Source of the DNA: an uncultured bacterium
Lineage (GTDB): Bacteria > Bacteroidota > Ignavibacteria > Kapaibacteriales > UBA4661
Assembly (NCBI GenBank): GCA_937899715.1
Contig: CALCNX010000032.1
Location: forward strand, 68,486 to 132,485
DNA: 64,000 nucleotides
Direction: 5' to 3'
Positions 33,151 to 41,960 of the stretch are shown piece by piece. How positions within the stretch are numbered: the stretch's first letter is position 1; each line of letters starts with the position of its first letter. The position numbers were made by a program, and so were the translations under genes. The notes beneath the pieces are model-generated. The model did no database searches, had not been told where the DNA came from, and saw only the letters and a program-made list of their open reading frames with translations.

Positions 33151-34314
33151 TTACTTATGGCGCACTTCAGCTTCCAAAATCTGCCGTTTTCGCTCCACAC
33201 CCCATCGGTAGCCGCTAATGTCGCCGCCCTGTCGCACAACGCGGTGGCACGGCGTAACAAGCGCAATCGGATTCGATGCACACGCCGAGGCAACAGCACG
33301 TTGGGCTTTCGGGTCTCCGAGCGCTTCTGCTATTTCGGAGTAACTGCGCGTCTCGCCGCACGGAATGGCGCGGAGAAGCGACCAGACGTTGGCTTGGAAC
33401 GCCGTCATTCTCACGTCGTAGGGAAGTTTCAAAAGCGTGTCAAATCTTGCGGGACTCATCTCTTCGATATACTCCAAAATCGCATGGTACCAATCCCAAA
33501 ACTGCGGTGGTTTGTGAGCATGGAACGTTGCTCCTTCCATATCCGCCATATATTCGCGTCCAATCGCGGGGTCTCCGGCTAATTCCACCGCGCACAGTCC
33601 TTTATCTGTTCCTGCCACAAGCACATAACCAAGCCGACATTCTGCTACTTCCACGTACATTATTGCACCTTTGCCATTGCGTTTGTAGGAAGCAGGAGTC
33701 ATGCCGAGCATTGCGTCCGTTTTTTCGTAGAGACGTGAACTGGAGCCGTATCCGGCTTCGTGCATTGCTTCAGCTACGGTAGCACTTGATTTGACGAGGC
33801 GTTTGAAGTGCGCCATACGGAAGGCATCGGCATACTCTTTCGGTGAAATGCCGAGCGCGGCGGAAAATGTACGCTGCACGTGCTCGGCGCTCAAAGAAAA
33901 TTTGTTTGCCAATACGTCTAAACTCAATGATTCATCAGGGTTTTCGGTAATAGACGTAGCGATAAACGAGCAGATTTTTTGCACAAGGTCGGTCGCTGGG
34001 TCGGGGAACGGTAGTTGGTCGGGTCGGCAACGCTTGCACGCCCGAAATCCCTCTTGCTGAGCAGTTTCTGGAGATTCATAGAAAGCAACATTCTCCCTGA
34101 GCGGCTGACGTGAAGCGCACGAAGGGCGACAATAAATTCCGGTTGTTTTCACGGCAAACCAGAATATACCGTCGTAGCGGCGGTCTTTGGCAGCGACAGC
34201 GCTCCAGAGAATATCCTCCGAAGGTTTGTCTTCGACAGCACCTTCTCGTCTCATTGTTATTTTTTCGCGGACAGAAACCGTGATTTCTCGTTCGATGGTG
34301 ATTGTGCCAGCCAT
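33151..34314 (-). CDS. ada: Ada: alkylated-DNA repair methyltransferase and regulator
   Basis: 387 aa with three parts. The N-Ada zinc domain has Cys62 and Cys66 (YCRPSC) and Cys93/Cys96 (CKRC), with Cys62 the predicted phosphotriester acceptor. An AraC-type HTH follows (VLANKFSLSAEHVQRTFSAALG... GYGSSSRLYE). The C-terminal MGMT domain has acceptor Cys356 in LVTPCHRVV. It repairs O6-methylguanine and phosphotriesters and, when methylated, activates its own regulon. ATG 34314 gives about 24 extra residues relative to E. coli Ada; ATG 34254 (MRREGAVED) is an equally plausible start. Confidence 0.95.
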   Translation of the reverse strand: MAGTITIEREITVSVREKITMRREGAVEDKPSEDILWSAVAAKDRRYDGIFWFAVKTTGIYCRPSCASRQPLRENVAFYESPETAQQEGFRACKRCRPDQLPFPDPATDLVQKICSFIATSITENPDESLSLDVLANKFSLSAEHVQRTFSAALGISPKEYADAFRMAHFKRLVKSSATVAEAMHEAGYGSSSRLYEKTDAMLGMTPASYKRNGKGAIMYVEVAECRLGYVLVAGTDKGLCAVELAGDPAIGREYMADMEGATFHAHKPPQFWDWYHAILEYIEEMSPARFDTLLKLPYDVRMTAFQANVWSLLRAIPCGETRSYSEIAEALGDPKAQRAVASACASNPIALVTPCHRVVRQGGDISGYRWGVERKRQILEAEVRHK

Positions 34315-34472
34315 AACTCATCTCCAAACCATGATAGAAGCAAGATTGTGAGACAAAAATACGATTTTGCGCTGCGAGAATCTATCCGCTTCTTGCGGTG
34401 TAATTTTTTTTGCATATTTTGCACAACTCAAGTCTCTTTCAATTCATCTTGTTTAACAATTCAATTACCTCA

Positions 34473-35624
34473 GTGCCACAACTACGTTTCTTACCTCTTG
34501 TGTGCGCCTTCTTGCTGGGATTCTTCTCACCTTCTCTTCGCGCTCAAACGAGTGTGTACGGACGCGTAGTAAACCAAGGCGAACTTTCTCCTATCATTGG
34601 TGCACGAATATTTCTTGCCGGGACGGTGATTGGTGATATTACCTCCAATAGTGGTACGTTCCAGTTGAAGAATATCCAACCCGGAACATATCAATTGGTT
34701 GTTTCTTCCTTAGGCTACCGCCTCTATAAGCAAAACATTGTGATAGCCGCATCACCACACAAAGACTTGCTTATTATCTCTCTCGAAGCACAACCAATAA
34801 AAACTGGAGAAGTCGAGGTAACTGCCCACCGCTTGCTGAATTACCGCGCAAAAGTGCAAGAATTTATACGTCTTATTCTCGGCAGCTCTCCAAACGGGCA
34901 GGAAGCAAAACTGCTTAACCCCGATGCCCTTGATGTGAATTTTGTTGCTGCCGACAATGGCTCGGCGTGTTACAACATTTCGGCTCGTGAACCCTTAGTG
35001 ATTCTAAATAGAAGACTTGGTTACAAAACAACATTTTTTCTTGAAAAAGGCGGACTGGCAGGCGAAAAGTCATGGTTTCAAGGTCCGGTCTATTTTGAAG
35101 AACTTCCGACAAAAGATTCAGCTCAATCTCTGCAATGGCAAGTCAACCGCTTGAAGACTTCGCGCGGTTCAATCAAGCACTTCCTTTATACACTTATTCA
35201 CGCACCTTTGAACGGGCAAAAATCTGATTATCAGGGCTTTAAGGTGCGACGTATTAATGATGAAAATATGTATTTGAAAGATTGGATTAGCGTTGGCTCG
35301 GTATTAATGCTAGATAGCATTCCAGTTCTGAAAGATTCAATAGGTATAGGGTACAAAATATTTTTTCCCTACTGTTTTGAGGTTTCGTATAGCAAGATAT
35401 TGCCCGAAAGTTCATATGTGAATTTTTTCAGACAGACAGCGTTTGACGATAGCGTTATAAAGCAAGGATTTGGGCAGTACCGCTCTTTAGCAACAATGCA
35501 AAAAGTATTTGTTCGCGTTGATGAAAAAGGCTTTCTCTACTCACCGGACGAGCTTGTGCTCTATGGTTATTGGGCTTGGCAACGTTTAGCCGATGAAGTT
35601 CCTCTACCGTACTATGCCCAGTAG
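34473..35624 (+). CDS. Exported protein with carboxypeptidase-like regulatory domain
   Basis: 383 aa from GTG 34473, which gives a clean signal peptide (FLPLVCAFLLGFFSPSLRAQ); TTG 34410 would add 21 unlikely residues. A CarboxypepD-reg beta-sandwich (VYGRVVNQGELSPIIGARIFL... GTYQLVVSSLGYRLY) fills about residues 28-105. The remaining ~270 residues match DUF5686/TonB-associated style proteins in tone but I cannot assign them. Probably periplasmic or outer-membrane associated. Convergent with the phospholipase-like gene, with only 7 bp between. Confidence 0.75.
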   Translation: MPQLRFLPLVCAFLLGFFSPSLRAQTSVYGRVVNQGELSPIIGARIFLAGTVIGDITSNSGTFQLKNIQPGTYQLVVSSLGYRLYKQNIVIAASPHKDLLIISLEAQPIKTGEVEVTAHRLLNYRAKVQEFIRLILGSSPNGQEAKLLNPDALDVNFVAADNGSACYNISAREPLVILNRRLGYKTTFFLEKGGLAGEKSWFQGPVYFEELPTKDSAQSLQWQVNRLKTSRGSIKHFLYTLIHAPLNGQKSDYQGFKVRRINDENMYLKDWISVGSVLMLDSIPVLKDSIGIGYKIFFPYCFEVSYSKILPESSYVNFFRQTAFDDSVIKQGFGQYRSLATMQKVFVRVDEKGFLYSPDELVLYGYWAWQRLADEVPLPYYAQ

Positions 35625-35631
35625 CATACTT

Positions 35632-36588
35632 TTATAGCAAAGCAAAATGTGACATCGCCTCCGCCGGAACACCCTGCAAACCAACTTCCAGCGATTTCCC
35701 TTCTTCCAAAAGTGGCGTACCACAGAGAAGTGTTTGCTCCACTATCCCCCATACCCGTACCGATTCTTGCACGGCAGCATCAAAAAGTTCCTGCAAGGTT
35801 GTGAAATGTTCTTCGCCGGAGACGGGGTGCCGATAGTGCAGTGGAGCATGAATATTTCCCACAGCCCAAGGACTTTTCGCGGAGTAGCGCAGACCTAGGT
35901 AGGAGCGCAGTTCGGGAGGAACAACAATGTTCATCAACTGTGCGAGGTGTGATTCGCTTCCATCCACAACAGCATTAAGAAAACTATTGGTCATTATTGG
36001 GCGCAAGCGTGCAAGCGCCGCATAGCCGCGCCAATAATCAGCAGACCGAATTTCCCAACCTGCCTTGCGTTGCTCGTGCGCAAGAAGATTGAGAATAGCC
36101 ATTACATCATGCTTTTGGCTGGTTATATCGGCGTAAAGCGAGACTGAATCAACTCGTATATTTCGTTCACGGCAGAAAGCAATATCTATTGCGGATTCCA
36201 AGGCACGGTGGTTTTTCCATACTTCGTAGTGCATATTAGGCATATAAGGATTGCCCGAAGCATAGTAAATATAGGGATGAAACACAATATCGGCGCAAAT
36301 ATGCGTTACCGCACCCAGTAAGAATGCCTGCAAAGAGTCTCTTCCGTCAGCCGTTAATGTTCTGTCCGATGTCAAATTTCTCACTATCGTAAACGTGTCC
36401 TCGCCTTCGGAGCCGTGCAAGTGATTTGCCAATGCAGTACAGTGAGGACTATTCCCCAGACTCCTGTAATAGAGCACATCGTGGACAATCGCTCCTAGAC
36501 GAAGTAGCGCCGGATTGTCCGTGTGGGCGGAAACCCGCTTCCCCACTTCTTCGGCAATAAGCCAATGTGTCATTTCTTTTGGCATCAT
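35632..36588 (-). CDS. Zinc-dependent phospholipase C-like protein
   Basis: 318 aa. The N-terminal half carries the His/Asp ligands of the Zn_dep_PLPC family: MTHWLIAEEVG, GAIVHDVLYY, LHGSEGEDTF and GAVTHICADIVFHPYIYY. No signal peptide is seen, so it is probably cytosolic, and these homologues may act on other phosphoesters. The C-terminal third is not recognised. ATG 36588 or ATG 36573 are both possible. Confidence 0.78.
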   Translation of the reverse strand: MMPKEMTHWLIAEEVGKRVSAHTDNPALLRLGAIVHDVLYYRSLGNSPHCTALANHLHGSEGEDTFTIVRNLTSDRTLTADGRDSLQAFLLGAVTHICADIVFHPYIYYASGNPYMPNMHYEVWKNHRALESAIDIAFCRERNIRVDSVSLYADITSQKHDVMAILNLLAHEQRKAGWEIRSADYWRGYAALARLRPIMTNSFLNAVVDGSESHLAQLMNIVVPPELRSYLGLRYSAKSPWAVGNIHAPLHYRHPVSGEEHFTTLQELFDAAVQESVRVWGIVEQTLLCGTPLLEEGKSLEVGLQGVPAEAMSHFALL

Positions 36589-36644
36589 TACCCCCGCAAT
36601 GCTATGTTTTTGGTGAGGAAAAACTTCTCTTCCCGCGAAATCAA

Positions 36645-38774
36645 TTACCGTGCAAGAATCATTCCCGCTCTCGCCGGAGCAAGTAACCGTGCGGATGCAG
36701 TGCCAAGTGGCAACACAGGCGAAACCTTTTCAGCATTGGCAATGATATTCCAGTCGCCGTCCGGGAGCGTGATTTCAAGCGCTTTGTCATGATTGCCATT
36801 CAGAACGACGATAAAATTTTTCGGCTGCCCTTTCACGGCACTGTTATTGCGAATTGTAAAAGCAATCGCGTGGTCGCTCTGGGTCTCCAAGAACTCAATA
36901 TCTTGCTTTGTGGCGCTGCCAAAGGCGTTCGGAAATACGCGCCGAAGTGCAATCAAACCTTTGTAGTAATTGAGCAAATCCTTGTTCGCCAAAGCATGAG
37001 CATAGTTGATATAGTTCGTGGCATCGTCTTTATTGTAGCTGTTGCGGTCTATCATGCCGACGCGCTTTTCGAGCGGCGTGGAAGGCGCAACAACCTTGCT
37101 TCGCGCATATTCCTGTCCTGCGTGAAGCATGATGGGACCCTGCGAGGCAAAAAGAAACATTGCCGCAAGTTTGTTCAGCGCAAGCTGGCGCGGCGTGAGT
37201 TTAGCGTGTTTGTTCACGTCCTTTATCACCGTGTTCATCGTGCAATCCCCTAGGGCAAGCCGTATGAAGTCGCCCATCGTCTCGTCGTCGTGGGATTCCA
37301 GATAATTCATGCTATGTTCTTTTTGTAAAAAAAGTCCACCGTCTTCGCGGAGCGTACCGGTGATAAAGGCTTGTTCCGTGAGCTTTGTATTGCGTCCCTG
37401 ATGTTTGCCAAAAATAAACCCCAAGCCGTCGTTGGGATTTTGCCCCTTCACGCCGTTGCGAATTTGGTCGTTCCATGCCGCCCAACCAATATCGCTAAAT
37501 TTGTCGGGACCATATTTGTTTCCGCCCCACGGCTCAGCAACGAGAATCACATTTGGGTTGATTTTTCGTGCTTCGCGGAGGATTTCTTCGCACGTTTCTT
37601 GGTCAATCATCGTTGCAAGGTCGAAACGAAAACCGTCAATGTGATACTCGGTCATCCAATACTTGACGCTCTCAATGATAAGCCGCCGCGCCATTTTGCG
37701 CTCGGTCTTAAAGTCATTGCCGCAATACGAAGTATTGATATATTTTCCTTCGCTGTCGGTGCGGAAATAGTAGTATTTGTCAATGTATTTAAGCGGGTTC
37801 GCGTCAAAATCCGACACGTGATTATAGACCACGTCCATTATCACCGCAATTTTTTCGCGGTGCAACGCCCGCACGAGGTCTTTGAGTTCCGTCACGGCTC
37901 GTGCGTCCGTGCCGCTCCACTTGCCGCTTGCCAAAGAAGCTCCACTTGCATAATACGATTCCGGTGCAAAGTAAAAACTCGTCATGTAGCCCCAGTGATT
38001 GCGCTCTTGCGGGTTGCCGTCGTTGAAGACTCGGTAGTTCGCAATGGTCGAGCTATCACGATACGGCAGTTCCAGATTTGCAAATTCATGGAGCGGGAGA
38101 AATTCCACCGCATTCACGCCTAAATCTTTCAAATACCGCAGACCGCCTGTCTTTCCTTGCTGCGTCAGCCCTTTGTACGAGCCTTTTTCTTTCACGCCGG
38201 AGGTCTTGTGCGCCGTCATATCGCGCACGTGTGCTTCATAGACGACAAGCGTATTGTGATTAGCCGGAATGACGTACCCATCACCTTTCCAGTCGTATTT
38301 GTTGTCTGCCTTTGGGTCAAGAATCAGCGATCGCGACTCGTGGCGAAAGGTGTTTTTCGTAGCAACGGCACGAGAATACGGGTCGGCAATGAGCATTGTG
38401 GCATCAAATACTTCGCCACGCATTTGTGCGCCTTGGGGAGGAGCAACGCGGTACGCATAATACGTTCCGATGAGTTCCTGAGCGGGCTTTGCTTCGGTGT
38501 ATTCCCATGTCCCATCGGCGTTCTTCTGCATAGCAACCGCGCGTCCTTCCGAATCGTCACATTTTTTGAAGAAAACAAGCGAAACACTCCCGGCACGAGG
38601 CGCAAAAAGACGAAACGTGGTGGAATTTTCACCAAGCAAACATCCAAGCGGCTTGTCGGAATAGAGCGCATCCAGTTCGGCAGGATTGGGTTGGGTGAAA
38701 GTGCTTTGAGGCGAACCAAGAAAAGCACAGGCAGCAAGCACGAATGTGGCGAAGATAGAGGAAATACGCATCAT
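36645..38774 (-). CDS. pulA: Exported type I pullulanase (GH13), possible lipoprotein
   Basis: 709 aa debranching enzyme cutting alpha-1,6 bonds in pullulan, glycogen or starch limit dextrins. The N-terminal signal contains LAAC (Cys16), a possible lipobox. A CBM48 domain (TTFRLFAPRAGSVSLVFF) precedes the GH13 barrel with NTLVVYEAHVRDMT, region I DVVYNH (Asp314), nucleophile Asp385 (GFRFDLATM), acid Glu414 (AEPWGG) and His495-Asp496 (ESHDDE). All catalytic residues are intact. ATG 38774 is preferred over TTG 38783. It fits a functional link with glgP and the SusCD locus. Confidence 0.95.
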   Translation of the reverse strand: MMRISSIFATFVLAACAFLGSPQSTFTQPNPAELDALYSDKPLGCLLGENSTTFRLFAPRAGSVSLVFFKKCDDSEGRAVAMQKNADGTWEYTEAKPAQELIGTYYAYRVAPPQGAQMRGEVFDATMLIADPYSRAVATKNTFRHESRSLILDPKADNKYDWKGDGYVIPANHNTLVVYEAHVRDMTAHKTSGVKEKGSYKGLTQQGKTGGLRYLKDLGVNAVEFLPLHEFANLELPYRDSSTIANYRVFNDGNPQERNHWGYMTSFYFAPESYYASGASLASGKWSGTDARAVTELKDLVRALHREKIAVIMDVVYNHVSDFDANPLKYIDKYYYFRTDSEGKYINTSYCGNDFKTERKMARRLIIESVKYWMTEYHIDGFRFDLATMIDQETCEEILREARKINPNVILVAEPWGGNKYGPDKFSDIGWAAWNDQIRNGVKGQNPNDGLGFIFGKHQGRNTKLTEQAFITGTLREDGGLFLQKEHSMNYLESHDDETMGDFIRLALGDCTMNTVIKDVNKHAKLTPRQLALNKLAAMFLFASQGPIMLHAGQEYARSKVVAPSTPLEKRVGMIDRNSYNKDDATNYINYAHALANKDLLNYYKGLIALRRVFPNAFGSATKQDIEFLETQSDHAIAFTIRNNSAVKGQPKNFIVVLNGNHDKALEITLPDGDWNIIANAEKVSPVLPLGTASARLLAPARAGMILAR

Positions 38775-38833
38775 AGAACACAAAAAAAGTTGATGAGTAA
38801 ATATGAAGTTCCGAAAGTACGTTGTTATTTAAA

Positions 38834-40060
38834 TTATTGAGCTACTTTGTAGCAATATAGATGAAAACCGCTTCGGACAAAAATTTTGCCATCTATGCCA
38901 GTAACGTTACCATAAAAATAATCATTACTGTTTTCTTTTTCACCTGGACATTCAAGTTGCCAGATATGTTTTCCTGTATTTGCATCTAGGGCATGAAGTA
39001 ATCCATCTCCAGCACAGACAAAATAGATAACTCCACTCATAAAAAAGAAAGGTCTAAACATCGTACCACCATTTTGCTCTTTCCATAATATTTGACCTGT
39101 TTTTGGATTAAGAGCATAGGTATAGGAATGAGATTCATCAGCATGAGCAATAATTTTATCTTGGTAAATAGTCATACCAGAATGAATAAGCCCCCCACCA
39201 AAATCTTGTTTCCATAACTGTTTCCCTGTCTTTAAGTTATGGCAAGCAATTGAGCGTCCAGCAGAAAAATAAAGATTATTATTGTATAACTCAACATCAA
39301 ATATTCCACTCATTGTAATTGACCTAGGAACAATAATTTGAGAGTATATTACCTTGCGTTTACTAATATTATAGAGTAAAAAATAAGCATCAAATTGATT
39401 ACTTTTACTATCTCCGAGACAGTAAGTAATCACAATAAGACTATCTTTAGTGTTTTTTTGAACAACAGGATATGTGTGTATTGGTCTAAAAATATCTGTA
39501 GGCAGCTTTGGTAAGGATATAATATGGCTCAAAAAAAATAAAGTATCCACCTGACCAGTATGGATATTTCCCCTCCAAACAAAACCATCGGCGGCATAAA
39601 AAAATATAGTACCAAGAGTGCTAATATCTAAGCCGTCAGCACAACGTTTCTCCCAAATAGTTGTGCCATTATCTACATTAATACCATAAAGTTTATTGAC
39701 ATTCCGCAGAAGAAGTATATTATCCATGCAAGGTATGGGCATTGTAATAAATAATCGTTCTCGCCTTTGTCGAATATCTTTCCATTCCCATAGTGTACTT
39801 CCATCTTCTATGTTGAACATCAACAAGCGCTCTCTATCCAAAGTATGTGTTTGCCCATTGCAAATGATACCATTTTTATAGATATGTAGAGGAATAAGCC
39901 CTTCCATCATTGTCTTGCCTTCTGTTGTCAAAGTTTTCCATACAAGTTTTGGTAACCTAGTTTCACTTGATTGAAGAGGCAACTTTTTTTTCGGTTGATT
40001 ACATGAAAGTAGTAAAGTACATACATTCAAAGTAACAATGATTGCTGCTATTGTTTTCAT
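38834..40060 (-). CDS. PQQ-type beta-propeller lipoprotein
   Basis: 408 aa. Lipoprotein signal KTIAAIIVTLNVCTLLLSC with Cys20, then a seven- or eight-bladed propeller with PQQ-like motifs (GSTLWEWKD, GTTIWEKRC, GKQLWKQDF, GQILWKEQ, GKHIWQLEC). These repeats usually bind partners rather than PQQ, as in BamB-like proteins. Codon and base composition is clearly more AT-rich than neighbours, which suggests transfer. ATGs at 40087 and 40075 are possible, but 40060 gives the normal signal peptide. It lies 51 bp upstream of pulA on the same strand (pulA begins 38774). Confidence 0.8.
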   Translation of the reverse strand: MKTIAAIIVTLNVCTLLLSCNQPKKKLPLQSSETRLPKLVWKTLTTEGKTMMEGLIPLHIYKNGIICNGQTHTLDRERLLMFNIEDGSTLWEWKDIRQRRERLFITMPIPCMDNILLLRNVNKLYGINVDNGTTIWEKRCADGLDISTLGTIFFYAADGFVWRGNIHTGQVDTLFFLSHIISLPKLPTDIFRPIHTYPVVQKNTKDSLIVITYCLGDSKSNQFDAYFLLYNISKRKVIYSQIIVPRSITMSGIFDVELYNNNLYFSAGRSIACHNLKTGKQLWKQDFGGGLIHSGMTIYQDKIIAHADESHSYTYALNPKTGQILWKEQNGGTMFRPFFFMSGVIYFVCAGDGLLHALDANTGKHIWQLECPGEKENSNDYFYGNVTGIDGKIFVRSGFHLYCYKVAQ

Positions 40061-40160
40061 TACAGGAACTCTCATTACATCGTCCATTCAAATAGTTCTT
40101 TGACGAGATGTTCTACACTTGGGGGAGCGTTTATCATTAGCACAGTCAATGAATTGCCGA

Positions 40161-41489
40161 TTACGTGATAGGCGCAAGATTCGCTGCCACATCCGTGCGA
40201 TACGCATTCAGCGCCGGAAGCAATGCCACAAGTGCCGTGAGTGCAAGAACTCCAGCCAGCAACGGCGCATCAAAGCTATACCAAAGCGCAAAATCTAATT
40301 TAGCACCGAGTTGTTGTTGCAAAGCAGATTTGGCAAGACTCAAGCCAATACGTGACAACGCAAGCCCGACGACACTGCCCACAAAGCCGATAATCACTGC
40401 TTCGGCAAGCATCAGCCCCACGATAGAGCGTCTGTGCGCACCCAGAGAACGGAGTATCGCAATCTCGCGCCTGCGCTCGTTCAGCGAGGTGTACATCGCC
40501 ACAACGATAGAAACTGCGCCGACAATAATGACAAGGTATGATATGCCCAGCAAAATACCGTTCACATTCCCGACAATTTGGAACAAACCCATAATCTCAC
40601 GAATCGGCATAGCTGCTTGCGCAGACGTGCCGTCATTCACACTGCGCGTGAAACTGTCGTAGAAAACAGGGCTTTTTAGTTTGACCGCCAGCGCCGTTAC
40701 GGTTGTAAACTCCGGCGGAATCGGGTGCTCGTGGTGTTCTTCTTTGTGCTCTTTAGAATGTTCGGCTTTCGCGTCAGATTGCGCTTCGGATTTTTTTTCG
40801 CCATTGGCGGTTGCTAGTGCTTGCTCGGCGGCTTGCCGTGCTTCTTCGTATTCGTCGTAGTGCGTGTCCCAGACGGTGCGCATGGTCATATACACCCCTT
40901 TGTCAATGGCAGTGCCGGTGGCGGCAAGCGTCCCCACGATAGGCATTTTCCCGTGGTCGTGTGCGCCTTGCTCGTTTGTTTCCAAGCCATGCCGAACTGT
41001 GATGGAATCACCTGTTTTGAGACGAAGATTTTGTGCAACCTCTGCGCCAAGCACTGCTTCAAAATCGCCTGTAAATGGCTTACCGTCTGCCATACCGATT
41101 TGCAAACCTTTCCGATATTCAAACTTCGTAAAAAAATCCGTCGTTGTGCCGATGACCTTAAAGCCACCGACGTTATCACCAAAAACCATCGGAAGGCTTG
41201 ATTTCACACGCTTGTCTGCTTGTATGCGCTCGCAGTCTGCAAGCGGAAAATTGCCGACCGGAGCGCCGACGTGGTAGAGCGTATTCAGCACAAGCTGAAG
41301 CGGACTGCCCTTCGCGCCAACGATAATTTCAAAACCCGTATCTTTCTGTGAAAATGAGCGTTCTGCTTCGACACGCAACGTGAGAATAGCTGCCGTGAGC
41401 GCGACACCGACAGCAACCGAGAGCATTGTGAGCGCCGTTGCGACCGAGCGCTGCTGCAAAAAACGAAGCAGAAGTTTGAACGTGTTCAT
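40161..41489 (-). CDS. FtsX/MacB-type ABC permease with His-rich loop
   Basis: 442 aa inner-membrane protein: one N-terminal helix (VATALTMLSVAVGVALTAAIL), a large periplasmic MacB-PCD-like domain and three C-terminal helices containing the FtsX motif NERRREIAILRSLGA. Around residue 235-250 an acidic, His-rich stretch (EHSKEHKEEHHEHP) could bind metal. No ATPase gene is adjacent, so the partner is elsewhere. It lies next to cutA but with a 130-bp gap. Confidence 0.87.
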   Translation of the reverse strand: MNTFKLLLRFLQQRSVATALTMLSVAVGVALTAAILTLRVEAERSFSQKDTGFEIIVGAKGSPLQLVLNTLYHVGAPVGNFPLADCERIQADKRVKSSLPMVFGDNVGGFKVIGTTTDFFTKFEYRKGLQIGMADGKPFTGDFEAVLGAEVAQNLRLKTGDSITVRHGLETNEQGAHDHGKMPIVGTLAATGTAIDKGVYMTMRTVWDTHYDEYEEARQAAEQALATANGEKKSEAQSDAKAEHSKEHKEEHHEHPIPPEFTTVTALAVKLKSPVFYDSFTRSVNDGTSAQAAMPIREIMGLFQIVGNVNGILLGISYLVIIVGAVSIVVAMYTSLNERRREIAILRSLGAHRRSIVGLMLAEAVIIGFVGSVVGLALSRIGLSLAKSALQQQLGAKLDFALWYSFDAPLLAGVLALTALVALLPALNAYRTDVAANLAPIT

Positions 41490-41621
41490 GGAGAATTATT
41501 ACAGAGTAAAGTGGTGATTTTTGAAGCAATTTTTGCAAATTTTTACACGTAAACAAAGGAGAAGAAACGCTTGTTGTTTGTTTTTGCACAAACACTCATT
41601 TATCTGTGTAAAAAAGTGCCT

Positions 41622-41939
41622 TTATCGTACAGAGTTGTGAATCCAAACCAAAAATGGGTCGTAGCCGCGTTCAATGGGCAGCGCTACGATGCACGGACAG
41701 TCGTAGCTGTGCATTTCCGAAGCCTTGTCTATGAGCGCCGTTAAACGCTCGTCGTTTGTTTTAGCGATGAGAACGGCTTCTTGACTTGTTTCCATTGCGC
41801 CCTCCCACCAGTAGATTGATTTCATGCCGGGTAGGATATTGACGCAAGCTGCAAGGCGCTCCTCGACAAGTGCTGCGCCGATGCGCTCGGCTTCTTCGGT
41901 GCCGGAGGCGGTAATATAGACGAAATGTGCTTTGGGCAT
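41622..41939 (-). CDS. cutA: CutA1 divalent-cation tolerance protein
   Basis: 105 aa, the usual CutA length. The family blocks AERIGAALVEERLAACVN, SIYWWEGAMETSQE and YDCPCIVALPI are present, with the signature Cys of AACVN. CutA forms ferredoxin-like trimers and is linked to copper and other divalent-metal tolerance; its mechanism is unsettled. It sits 21 bp after the REC-kinase gene on the same strand and is possibly transcribed with it. Confidence 0.94.
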   Translation of the reverse strand: MPKAHFVYITASGTEEAERIGAALVEERLAACVNILPGMKSIYWWEGAMETSQEAVLIAKTNDERLTALIDKASEMHSYDCPCIVALPIERGYDPFLVWIHNSVR

Positions 41940-41960
41940 GGGTGTTTTTTGGTGATGGGT

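Noticed and set aside
37371..38123. Plus-strand 250-aa ORF opposite the pullulanase
   Set aside because: The minus frame has all GH13 catalytic motifs; the plus frame has no domain and Cys/Arg/Phe-rich shadow composition.
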